Under the pieces are notes generated by a model. It worked only from the letters and a program-made list of their open reading frames with translations, had not been told where the DNA came from and did no database searches. A DNA stretch of 56,690 bases, from the NCBI RefSeq assembly GCF_014212175.1, contig NZ_JACJVR010000119.1, positions 1-56,690 on the forward strand, written 5' to 3'. The translations under genes and the position numbers were made by a program. This stretch comes from Cohnella xylanilytica (lineage in GTDB: Bacteria; Bacillota; Bacilli; Paenibacillales; Paenibacillaceae). Of the stretch, positions 23,294-30,431 are shown piece by piece (the stretch's first letter is position 1; each line of letters starts with the position of its first letter).

Positions 23294-24449
23294 CCGCGTC
23301 TTCGAGATAGTCGTCGATGTGGCGCAGGCAGATCGAATAGGGCGAATCTCCGCCGCGGTACCGCTTCGTCCAATCCACGACCTTCTCCACGGCGGTCTCC
23401 GCGTCCCAGACCGGCCGCCAACCGAGGACGGACCGCGCCTTCGAGCAATCGAGCCGGAGCATCGCGCTCTCATGGAGAGGGGGAGCTGTCCCGAGTGCCG
23501 TCTCGGACGCTGTCCCGGGCGTCGTCTCGGGCGTCGTCTCGGGCGTCGTCTCGGGCGAGGCGACGCGATATTCCGCCCCCTCGCCCCACTTGGCGCAGAA
23601 GGTGCGGACGATCCATTCGACCGTTCTCGCGTCGGCGTCGGAAGGGCCGAAGTTCCAGGCCTCCGCGAACGCGGGGCCGTCCGTGACGAGACGCTCCGCG
23701 AGCGTCAAATAGCCCGTCAGCGGGTCGAGCGCATGCTGCCAGGGCCGAACCGACCCGGGGTTCCGCACGGCGATCGGCTCCCCGGCGAGCGCGGCCCGGA
23801 CGCAATCGGGGATTATCCGGTCCTTCGCCCAGTCCCCGCCGCCGATCACGTTGCCGGCGCGGGCCGCGGCGACGCCGACCCGATGCTCCGCGTACCGCTC
23901 GGCGGGGAAGAACGAACTGCGATAGGCGGACGTGATCAGCTCCGAGCACGCCTTGCTGTTGGCGTACGGATCTCGGCCCAGCAGCGGGTCGATCTCGCGA
24001 TAGCCCCAAGCCCATTCGCGGTTGTCGTATACCTTGTCGGTCGTCACGTTCACGACGGCCCGCGGCTCCGCGCCCGCCGCGCCGGTCGTCTGCCGCATCG
24101 CCTCCAGCAAGTTCGCCGTGCCCATGACGTTGGTCGAATACGTGTCGAGCGGAGCCCGGTACGATTCCCGCACGAGCGGCTGCGCGGCCATGTGGATGAC
24201 GACTTGCGGCTCGAATGCCCGAATCGCCCGCTTGACCTCTTCGTAGTCGCGGATATCGCCGAGGAACGAAGGCATCTCCCGGCGCAGCCCGCACAGCTCG
24301 AACAGACTCGGTTCGGTAGGAGGGTCCAAGGAGAAGCCGGCGACGTCCGCCCCAAGCTTCTTCAGCAGCATGGAGAGCCAAGTCCCTTTAAAGCCCGTAT
24401 GCCCGGTAACCAGCACTTTGCGGGACCGCCAAAAGTCGGGATTCATCAT
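23220..24449 (-). CDS. rfbG: CDP-glucose 4,6-dehydratase
   Basis: A 409-residue extended SDR that makes CDP-4-keto-6-deoxyglucose from CDP-glucose. It shows the NAD-binding TGHTGFKGTWLS, MAAQPLVRESYRAP, the catalytic threonine region VTTDKVYDN and the YANSK pentad (YxxxK), all diagnostic for RfbG/DdhB. AAGGAGG lies 8 bases before ATG 24449, which overlaps the stop of the upstream gene (ATGATGA). It is longer than the usual 355-370 residues for two reasons: a TPET-type repeat of about 28 residues near residue 320, and a C-terminal extension (after IDDYLEDA) that is antisense to the end of the monooxygenase gene. Confidence 0.92.
   Translation of the reverse strand: MMNPDFWRSRKVLVTGHTGFKGTWLSMLLKKLGADVAGFSLDPPTEPSLFELCGLRREMPSFLGDIRDYEEVKRAIRAFEPQVVIHMAAQPLVRESYRAPLDTYSTNVMGTANLLEAMRQTTGAAGAEPRAVVNVTTDKVYDNREWAWGYREIDPLLGRDPYANSKACSELITSAYRSSFFPAERYAEHRVGVAAARAGNVIGGGDWAKDRIIPDCVRAALAGEPIAVRNPGSVRPWQHALDPLTGYLTLAERLVTDGPAFAEAWNFGPSDADARTVEWIVRTFCAKWGEGAEYRVASPETTPETTPETTPGTASETALGTAPPLHESAMLRLDCSKARSVLGWRPVWDAETAVEKVVDWTKRYRGGDSPYSICLRHIDDYLEDAATSRQAPGSDRTAPSIEAALPDRP
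23487..23559 (-). repeat. 12-bp minisatellite inside rfbG
   Basis: About six tandem 12-base units (on the plus strand GTCGTCTCGGGC and variants) encode TPET-TPET-TPET-TPGT-ASET-ALGT in the dehydratase. The first three copies are nearly identical, the last three have diverged. It sits between the conserved core and the C-terminal region, where an added loop is likely tolerated. Confidence 0.75.
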
Positions 24450-25429
24450 CCTTGAGCCTCCTTCTCCAGCTCGTTCTTCTCCAGCTCGCTCGAGATCAGA
24501 TGATCGATCGTATGGCGAAGACCCGCCTCGAGCGGAATTTCCGGCCGCCATCCGGTCAGCGCCGTTATTTTGCTAATGTCGCAGGCGTACCGCATCGTCT
24601 CGGAAGGTCGATAGGGCAAGCTGCCCGCGAGAATCTCCGAAGACGAATTCGTCAGGCGGCGGAGCAGCCGCGCGACTTCCAGCAGGGATACGGCGCGGCC
24701 CGAGCCGAGATTTACGACCTGGCCGAAGCAGTCGGCGCTGCGGCTGACCGCGACGAGCCCGCGAACCGCGTCGTCCACGTGCAGGAAGTCCCGCGTCTGC
24801 TCTCCGGGCGTCATCGGGAGATCTTCCTGGCGCAGGAACGTCCGGATTGCCTGGGGGATGAAGTATCGCTCGGACTGTCCCGGTCCGTAGACGAGCGTGG
24901 GCCGGACATGCGCGAACGGAATGGAGGAGAGGCGGCAGATGGCGGCGGCGATCGTCTCCGAGGCGGTCTTGGTCGCGGCGTACAGGGACACCGGCCGGAC
25001 CGGCATGTCTTCGGTCGCGGGAGCGGCGAAGACGCCGTATTGTTCGCAGGTGCCGACGTTGACGATTGCCTCCGGCGGGCGCTCCGACCGGGCCGCCGCT
25101 TGCAGAAGACGGATCGTGCCCATCACGTTGTCGTCCGCCATCCGGTCGATATCCTCCAGGCGAGGCGATCGGTCGGTATTCGCGGCGAGATGGAAGACGA
25201 TCTGCGGCTTCGCTTCTTCAAGAGCCCGCTGCACCTGCCGTTTGTCCGCCAGATCGGCGACGAGATAGTTCACGTCCGCGTCCGGATCCGGGACGGCGCG
25301 GCGGGCATCCCGAACCAGACCGAATACATGCCTGCAGCCGAGCGTTCGCGACAGATAACGGGACAGATGCCTTCCGATGAACCCGCTCGCGCCCGTAATC
25401 AGAATCCGTTTGTTCTCGTAATCTACCAC
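24446..25429 (-). CDS. NAD-dependent epimerase/dehydratase family protein (sugar-nucleotide reductase or epimerase)
   Basis: A 327-residue extended SDR: TGASGFIGRHLSRYL at the N-terminus (Rossmann), VADLADKRQVQRAL, FHLAANTDRS, VNVGTCEQYG and the YAATK pentad. The GTG at 25429 is chosen because AGGAGG lies 7 bases before it and the protein then begins VDYENKRILITG; a longer frame upstream runs through the regulatory region. It is coupled to rfbG, so its likely substrate is CDP-4-keto-6-deoxyglucose, reduced or epimerised to a CDP-6-deoxyhexose. The RfbH and E3 enzymes needed for 3-deoxygenation are not present. Confidence 0.85.
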   Translation of the reverse strand: MVDYENKRILITGASGFIGRHLSRYLSRTLGCRHVFGLVRDARRAVPDPDADVNYLVADLADKRQVQRALEEAKPQIVFHLAANTDRSPRLEDIDRMADDNVMGTIRLLQAAARSERPPEAIVNVGTCEQYGVFAAPATEDMPVRPVSLYAATKTASETIAAAICRLSSIPFAHVRPTLVYGPGQSERYFIPQAIRTFLRQEDLPMTPGEQTRDFLHVDDAVRGLVAVSRSADCFGQVVNLGSGRAVSLLEVARLLRRLTNSSSEILAGSLPYRPSETMRYACDISKITALTGWRPEIPLEAGLRHTIDHLISSELEKNELEKEAQG

Positions 25430-25450
25430 CGCAGTTCCTCCTGACATCAT

Positions 25451-25514
25451 CGATTCTAGCTTCATCTGCATGAGCCTAATTTGTCTTATGACGCAAGGCT
25501 TCAAATTAGAATCG
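25451..25514. promoter_or_regulatory. Nested inverted repeats in the divergent control region of the cluster
   Basis: Between the divergent SDR and BtrH-like genes, CGATTCTA (25451-25458) matches TAGAATCG (25507-25514), and CTAATTTG (25476-25483) matches CAAATTAG (25502-25509). The two right arms overlap each other, so they are alternative pairings. Such a geometry suits a protein-bound operator controlling both directions or an RNA switch on the rightward transcript, whose ribosome binding site (GAGAGAGGGG) follows at 25521-25530. Confidence 0.45.
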
Positions 25515-25539
25515 CGATTCGAGAGAGGGGCCTGAAGCG

Positions 25540-26571
25540 ATGAATCTATCAAGAAGACTGCCCTTGGCGGACTCGCCGATCATCGGCTATCTGCACCATG
25601 CCTACATCCTGTCGATCCTCGCGGCCGACGATCGTTACTTGCCCTGGTTCCGCAGCAATTACATTCAGCTCCGGTTCGACCGCGACCTGCGGGATTGGAA
25701 GCACAGGGACTACTTTAATTTCTACAACTACGACTTCGTCGTGGACCAGATCCCGGGCCTGGAGACGAACCGGATTCCGAGGGACCTGCTGACCGTGACG
25801 GTTCCCGACGCGTTGCGGTTCTTCATCGATTCGCTGGATCTTGGCTGTTACCTGTATCTGTTCACCGACCAATATTACAATCCGGAGCACCCTTATTACC
25901 GGCAGACGCATTTCGTTCACGATATGTTCCTGTACGGGTACGACCGGGAGACGGAGCTCTTCCTCGCCCGCGGCTTCGACCGTCAGAACATCTATCGGGA
26001 CTATACGATATCCTTCGCCGACTTCGCCGATTCCCACCTTCGCGCGGAGCCGGAATACCCTTGGCAGAAGTACGTCTACATGCTGCGCCGGAGCGAAGAT
26101 CGTCCATATCCGTTCAACGCCGCGCTGGTCGCCGGGCTGCTCGAAGAATATCTGGAGTCGGTCGATTCCTCGTACCGGTTGGCCATGTCCCGGCCTTCCC
26201 CGAACTTCGTCTACGGGATGGAGACTTACGGCTGCCTGCAATCGATGCTGAACCGGATGCGGGAGGAAGAACACGCGGATATCCGGCCGTTCCACGTGCT
26301 GTGGGAGCATAAGAAGTGCATGCTGGACCGAATCGCTTATATGGAGGAGCTCGGTTATTTGCCTAAGGAAGACGGGCTTGGGGCCGCTTACGCGAAGGTC
26401 GAGGAGAGCGCGCAATCGATGCGGTACCAGATGATGAAGTACGGCTTCACGCGGCAGGAGAGCGATCTGGCGAAGATCGGCCGGAGACTGGGCGAGATGG
26501 CGGATACGGAACGGATCTTGCTGGGGAAGGTTCTGGGAAGGCTTCGGGAGAAGGCCGAGACAAGGACATGA
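25540..26571 (+). CDS. Unknown protein with BtrH-like (papain-fold) features
   Basis: A 343-residue soluble protein without signal peptide. Residues about 105-165 read LYLFTDQYYNPEHPYYRQ-THFVHDMFLYGYDRETELFLARGFD, which follows the pattern of the BtrH N-terminal domain family (a strand, a D-x-YY-x-P segment, a histidine before a GYD turn, then a strand ending near D). BtrH transfers an acyl unit from a carrier protein to an aminoglycoside. The cysteine expected near the N-terminus is not visible (GYLHHAYILS instead), so activity is doubtful or uses another residue. It closes the cluster and has its own promoter region. The family call is tentative. Confidence 0.45.
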   Translation: MNLSRRLPLADSPIIGYLHHAYILSILAADDRYLPWFRSNYIQLRFDRDLRDWKHRDYFNFYNYDFVVDQIPGLETNRIPRDLLTVTVPDALRFFIDSLDLGCYLYLFTDQYYNPEHPYYRQTHFVHDMFLYGYDRETELFLARGFDRQNIYRDYTISFADFADSHLRAEPEYPWQKYVYMLRRSEDRPYPFNAALVAGLLEEYLESVDSSYRLAMSRPSPNFVYGMETYGCLQSMLNRMREEEHADIRPFHVLWEHKKCMLDRIAYMEELGYLPKEDGLGAAYAKVEESAQSMRYQMMKYGFTRQESDLAKIGRRLGEMADTERILLGKVLGRLREKAETRT

Positions 26572-26641
26572 GAAGGAGAAGTCGCGCATTCGCTTCTACA
26601 TGATCCGAACAACCGCGTTTTTTTCATACGTGAGCGTTACC

Positions 26642-26672
26642 GAGTCCCCGCCTGGCAAGCAGTCGGGGATTC
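26642..26672. terminator. Hairpin in the 3' gap between two genes
   Basis: GAGTCCCCG (26642-26650) pairs with CGGGGATTC (26664-26672) with one G-T pair. It lies between the end of the BtrH-like gene and the end of the convergent oxidoreductase gene and could end transcription from either side, though no adjacent T tract is present on either strand. Confidence 0.4.
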
Positions 26673-26685
26673 GGATATCGGTCGG

Positions 26686-27717
26686 TCAGAAGGACTCCAC
26701 AACGATCTTGCCAATCGTTCGTCCCGATTCGACGAGGGCATGCGCTTGCTTCAAGGTCGACGCGTTGATCGGCGACAGCCGCTTCGTCAGCGTCGTACGC
26801 AGCTCCCCAGCGTCGACTCGCCGCGCGACTTCGTTCAGCAGCCGGTGCTGTTCGATCATGTCGGCCGTTTGATAAATAGAACGCGTGAACATCGTTTCCC
26901 AAGCGAATGTCACGCTTTTATTTTTCAGCTTCGTCAAGTCGATCCGTTCGTCGGTCTCGACGATGGAGCAGATGCTGCCTTGGGGGGCGATGGCTTCCGC
27001 CATCTGGTCCCAATGTTGAGCCGTATCGTTCAGGCAAAGAATCAAATCGACGCTAGGGAGACCGAGAGCTTGAAGCTGCGGCACGAACGGTTCGAAGTGG
27101 CTGATCGTATGCGCGGCGCCATGCTTGCGCGCGAAGCGAGCCGATTCCTCGCGGGATGCGGTTCCGATAACGGTCAAACCGGCCGCAGAGGCTAGCTGGG
27201 TAGCGATCGAGCCGACGCCTCCGGACGATCCGATGACGAGCAAGGTTCGTCCGTCGTTAACTCCTCGATCCTGGGCAATTCCGAGTCGGTCGAACAGGCT
27301 CTCCCACGCGGTAATCGCGGTCAGCGGAAGAGCGGCCGCTTCGGCGAAATCCAACGTCTTCGGCTTGCGGCCCGCGATTCTCTCGTCCACCAGATGGAAT
27401 TCGCTGTTGCCTCCCGGGCGGAATAGGCTGCCGGCATAATACACTTCGTCGCCCGGCTCGAACAACGCGCATTCCGGACCGACGGCCTCGACGACGCCCG
27501 CGACGTCCCACCCCAACACCCGGGGCGGCGATTCCACGCGCTCCTTCCGTTTGGGCGCGCGCACTTTCACGTCGACCGGGTTGACCGATACGGCTTTGAC
27601 GCGAACGAGCAAGTCGCGCCCTCCGGCCACCGGCTTGTCCAGGACCAAATCCATCAAGCTATCCTCATGCTCGATCGGCAAGTACCGTTCGAGTCCTACC
27701 GCTCTCATCTTCGGCAT
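26686..27717 (-). CDS. Zinc-type alcohol dehydrogenase-like quinone oxidoreductase
   Basis: A 343-residue NADPH-dependent MDR enzyme: GroES-like N-terminus (VRVKAVSVNPVDVKVR, LGWDVAGVVEAVGPE) and a Rossmann domain with VIGSSGGVGSIATQLA. The structural and catalytic zinc cysteines are absent, as in quinone oxidoreductases. The ATG at 27717 follows GGGAGG; the open frame extends upstream through the promoter region. It is divergent to an HxlR regulator with a conserved N-terminal cysteine, a common arrangement for quinone or aldehyde detoxification units controlled by a redox-sensing repressor. Confidence 0.9.
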   Translation of the reverse strand: MPKMRAVGLERYLPIEHEDSLMDLVLDKPVAGGRDLLVRVKAVSVNPVDVKVRAPKRKERVESPPRVLGWDVAGVVEAVGPECALFEPGDEVYYAGSLFRPGGNSEFHLVDERIAGRKPKTLDFAEAAALPLTAITAWESLFDRLGIAQDRGVNDGRTLLVIGSSGGVGSIATQLASAAGLTVIGTASREESARFARKHGAAHTISHFEPFVPQLQALGLPSVDLILCLNDTAQHWDQMAEAIAPQGSICSIVETDERIDLTKLKNKSVTFAWETMFTRSIYQTADMIEQHRLLNEVARRVDAGELRTTLTKRLSPINASTLKQAHALVESGRTIGKIVVESF

Positions 27718-27760
27718 AGGTGTTATCCTCCCTTGCGCAATATGGATTTGTTGCAAGTTT

Positions 27761-27780
27761 AAAAGGACCGCATTCCTTTT
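27761..27780. promoter_or_regulatory. Inverted repeat, candidate HxlR operator
   Basis: AAAAGGA (27761-27767) and TCCTTTT (27774-27780) form a perfect inverted repeat in the gap between the oxidoreductase and the HxlR gene. On the minus strand it lies between a possible -35 (TTGCGA) and -10 (TAAACT) of the oxidoreductase, where a bound dimer would block transcription. Confidence 0.5.
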
Positions 27781-27844
27781 CGCAAGTACGTACAATTTTG
27801 TAATATAGGATTTAAAACGATGAAGAGAGGCGGTCGAGGAAGAG

Positions 27845-28231
27845 ATGCCGCGAAAAAGCCGACACGGCGATAATCCGGAGGGAGAAGCTTGCCCGGTCGA
27901 ATATACGCTCGAAAGGATCGGAGGCAAGTGGAAGGGAATTTTGCTGTATCACCTTATGGATAGCGCGAAGCGGTTCGGCGAGCTTCGAAGCCTGTGCCCG
28001 GCGATTACGCTGCGGATGCTTGCGTTGCAGCTTCGGGAACTGGAAGAGGATGGGATCGTCCGCCGAGAAGTATATAAGCAGGTGCCGCCGAGAGTGGAGT
28101 ATTCGCTTACGGAGTACGGCCTGACGTTGAAGCCGATCATCCTGTTGATGAAGGAGTGGGGCGAATCGCATAAACGGGGTCATCTTGCGCCTTGCGTTCC
28201 GAGGGACGAAGCGCAGCCATCGACTCCTTGA
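27845..28231 (+). CDS. HxlR-family transcriptional regulator, redox-sensing type
   Basis: A 128-residue winged helix-turn-helix protein. The family signature is complete: CPVEYTLERIGGKWKGILLYHLMDSAKRFGEL, ITLRMLALQLRELEEDGIVRRE, YSLTEYGLTLKPII. The cysteine before PVE (Cys16) is the redox or quinone sensor of YodB/HypR-like members. It is transcribed divergently from the quinone oxidoreductase and probably represses it and itself through the inverted repeat between them. Confidence 0.92.
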   Translation: MPRKSRHGDNPEGEACPVEYTLERIGGKWKGILLYHLMDSAKRFGELRSLCPAITLRMLALQLRELEEDGIVRREVYKQVPPRVEYSLTEYGLTLKPIILLMKEWGESHKRGHLAPCVPRDEAQPSTP

Positions 28232-28332
28232 ATTCGCGCGACCGCGCCGCGTTCGCACGGAAGGAAGAGAGGCCCCGCATAGCGAGCTGCTCTTCCAACG
28301 AGTTCCGCAAAATCAGCCAGGCGTTTTCCCCT

Positions 28333-28431
28333 TTACCTTTGCGCGTTAGGTCTTCCTTGATCGTTGGGATCGTTGGACCGCGACGGGCTGCTTTTGGGGT
28401 TGTTTTTATCGGGTTTCTTCTTCGTGCTCAT
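28333..28431 (-). CDS. Small hydrophilic protein, 32 aa
   Basis: An ATG at 28431 follows GGGAGGTGA by about 9 bases and opens a 32-codon frame ending in TAA at 28333. The product (MSTKKKPDKNNP ... SRSNDPNDQGRPNAQR) is very rich in Lys, Asn, Pro, Asp and Arg and has no hydrophobic core, as seen in some small spore-associated or disordered proteins of Bacillales. The codon use and ribosome binding site favour a real gene; function is unknown. Confidence 0.5.
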   Translation of the reverse strand: MSTKKKPDKNNPKSSPSRSNDPNDQGRPNAQR

Positions 28432-28511
28432 TCATCCATTCACCTCCCGGGTTATCCATCATGAGTATCTCTCCGATCCGTCTTCATTATGAGGAACGGC
28501 CGTCAAGAGAA

Positions 28512-28539
28512 GACGGCCCTCCCCGCCGGGAGGACCGTC
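28512..28539 (-). terminator. Hairpin terminator after the isomerase gene
   Basis: Read on the minus strand, GACGG-T-CCTCCC / GGGAGG-G-CCGTC form a long stem with a short loop, followed by TTCTCTT. A competing pair (GGCCGTC 28498-28504 / GACGGCC 28512-28518) overlaps it. It ends the isomerase/oxidoreductase operon. Confidence 0.65.
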
Positions 28540-28557
28540 TGCCCCTTGCCTTTCTTG

Positions 28558-29322
28558 CTACAACGCCGCCAGCACTTCCCGCTTGAATTGGCCGATCGCT
28601 TCGTCGGTATCGATCGTATAGCCGCACTCGAGGCCGACGAACCCGTCGAAGCCGGTCTCCTTGATCGCGCGCAAAATGTTGACGTAATTGAGCTCGCCCG
28701 TGCCCGGCTGCTTGCGCCCCGGGTTGTCCGCGATATGATAGTGGTTGATGCGGTCGATGTAGCCGGTCGCGTTGCGAATGACGTTGCCTTCCGTGATCTG
28801 CTGATGGTAGACGTCGAACACGAGCTTGACGTTCGGGCTGCCGACCTGGTCGATGACGTCGACCGACTCGTCCGAGCGCTGGAGGAAGTGGCCGCGATGA
28901 TCGACGAGCCCGTTCAGCGGCTCGACCTCCAGCACGATGCCGGCTTCCTCGAACAGGGGAGCGCATCTCTTGAGCGTCTCCACCATCGTCCGGCGCTGAA
29001 CGTCCCGCGGCACGCCTTCCAGCTCGTTCCCCGTCTGGGAGATGACGGATGACACGTTCAGAATCCGGCACGCCTCGATCGTCTGGCGCACGCCCTCCAG
29101 ATAGGCGTCGCGCAGCGATTCGTCGACCAAGCTGATGAACTTCGTGCAGGTCGCGCTGATGCCGACGCCGATTCGCTCCTGCTCGCGAGCCGTCCGCTTC
29201 AGATCCTCGAGGTTCCACCAAGCGTAATATTCGAGTCCGTGCCAGCCGTGCTCCTTGATTTTCTCCAGGTGATAGATCTCGTCTTTGCCGGGATAAGCCC
29301 CGATGCACAAGGAAAATTTCAT
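28558..29322 (-). CDS. Sugar phosphate isomerase/epimerase (hydroxypyruvate isomerase-like)
   Basis: A 254-residue xylose-isomerase-like TIM barrel. Metal and active-site segments are VLEVEPLNGLVDHRGHFLQ (Glu, about residues 131-149), VKLVFDVYHQQITEG (Asp and His), YHIADNPGRKQPGTGELNY and a C-terminal GLECGY. This pattern is that of hydroxypyruvate isomerase and related sugar isomerases. It is the second gene of a two-gene operon, 2 bases after the Gfo/Idh/MocA oxidoreductase; together they suggest catabolism of an inositol- or sugar-acid-like compound. The substrate is not known. Confidence 0.9.
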   Translation of the reverse strand: MKFSLCIGAYPGKDEIYHLEKIKEHGWHGLEYYAWWNLEDLKRTAREQERIGVGISATCTKFISLVDESLRDAYLEGVRQTIEACRILNVSSVISQTGNELEGVPRDVQRRTMVETLKRCAPLFEEAGIVLEVEPLNGLVDHRGHFLQRSDESVDVIDQVGSPNVKLVFDVYHQQITEGNVIRNATGYIDRINHYHIADNPGRKQPGTGELNYVNILRAIKETGFDGFVGLECGYTIDTDEAIGQFKREVLAAL

Positions 29323-29324
29323 GC

Positions 29325-30320
29325 TTAAACGATCCCCTCTCCGATTCGGGCTTCCAGGCTTACCGGCGTCCCGCTTGCCGCCGATTCGTTGGCCGCTATC
29401 GTCACCTCGTGGGTGCGAAGCGAGTCTTCGTAATCGGACCGGATGCGCGACCGATCGCCGGTCCTCAGGGCGTGAACGAACGCCTCGTCCTCCAGGTAAT
29501 ACGGATTGGCTTCGTTCGGATAGGTCCGGGTCCCCTCCGAGGTCAGCTCCCGCAGCGCGTCGCTCCGCAGCTCGAGAACGCCCTTGTCCGTGTACAAGTC
29601 AAGCCCGACGCGGTGGCCGATCGGCATCATGCACGTATTGGAGATCGTGGCGACCATTCCGTTCGCGAGCTTCAAGGCGACGGTGCCGACGTCCGGAACG
29701 TCCGTGTCCTCCACCTTTTCCCCCATGACCCGAAGCGAATAAGCGGCATAGACCTCGCGGACTTCCCCGCACAGATACCGCAGCAGATCCACGATATGCG
29801 TCGTCTGTTCGACGAACTGGCCTCCCGAGCCGGCCTGCTTCCTCCACCAGGGAACCATCGGCATGCCGCCCATCCAGTAGCCGAGAGCCATCCCGGGCGT
29901 ACGGTCCGCCAGCAGCCCCTTGGCCCGGCTCGCGGATTCGTCGTATCTCCAGTGGTAGCCGACGGAGGTGAGAAGCTTCTTCTCCTTCACCCTGGCGGCG
30001 ATGTCGGCCGGCACGTCCCGATCGATGCCCAGCGGCTTCTCGACGAGGAACGGAATGCCTCTCTCGATGAGCTTCCTCTCCGCGTCTCCGTGAGCGAGCG
30101 GGGGGACGCAGACGTAGACGCCGTCGAGGGAGGCTCCGTCGAGCAGATCGTCCAGGTTCGAATACGCTCTCGCCCCGGCGTGCTCCGAAGCGGCCTTCTC
30201 CGCGCGCTGAAGATCCACATCGTAGAACGAGACGAGCTCCACGCCTTCCATGCGAACGAGATTCTTCAGATGATGCTGGGCGATGCCTCCGGTTCCGATA
30301 AAGCCGAGCTTGACGGTCAC
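29325..30320 (-). CDS. Gfo/Idh/MocA-family oxidoreductase
   Basis: A 331-residue NAD(P)-dependent sugar dehydrogenase. N-terminal Rossmann motif GFIGTGGIAQHHLKNL, the EKP motif (FLVEKPLGID, about residues 92-101), and the C-terminal substrate domain with WWRKQAGSGGQFVEQTTHIVDLL, where the histidine near DLL is catalytic. The GTG at 30320 follows GGGAGAG; the frame remains open far upstream on this strand, but that part overlaps the AraC and LuxR-type genes and is not coding. It is divergent to an AraC regulator. Confidence 0.92.
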   Translation of the reverse strand: MTVKLGFIGTGGIAQHHLKNLVRMEGVELVSFYDVDLQRAEKAASEHAGARAYSNLDDLLDGASLDGVYVCVPPLAHGDAERKLIERGIPFLVEKPLGIDRDVPADIAARVKEKKLLTSVGYHWRYDESASRAKGLLADRTPGMALGYWMGGMPMVPWWRKQAGSGGQFVEQTTHIVDLLRYLCGEVREVYAAYSLRVMGEKVEDTDVPDVGTVALKLANGMVATISNTCMMPIGHRVGLDLYTDKGVLELRSDALRELTSEGTRTYPNEANPYYLEDEAFVHALRTGDRSRIRSDYEDSLRTHEVTIAANESAASGTPVSLEARIGEGIV

Positions 30321-30431
30321 AGCTTCACTCTCCCATTCCGGTGAGGTATAAGAATGTTCTACTTTCGCCTTTATTGTAATGCATGGACTTGACAAATTAT
30401 ATATAATATATTTCAAATTCGATATGAGAAA
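30321..30431. other. Divergent AT-rich promoter region
   Basis: The gap between the oxidoreductase and AraC genes holds a strongly AT-rich core (about 30394-30420) next to TTGACA (30389-30394, plus strand). I could not fix a -10 at the standard spacing for either direction. It is the natural place for the AraC protein to bind. Confidence 0.4.

Noticed and set aside
28192..28464. 90-codon plus-strand frame after the HxlR gene
   Set aside because: Overlaps the HxlR end, lacks a ribosome binding site, and runs antisense to the better supported 32-residue gene.
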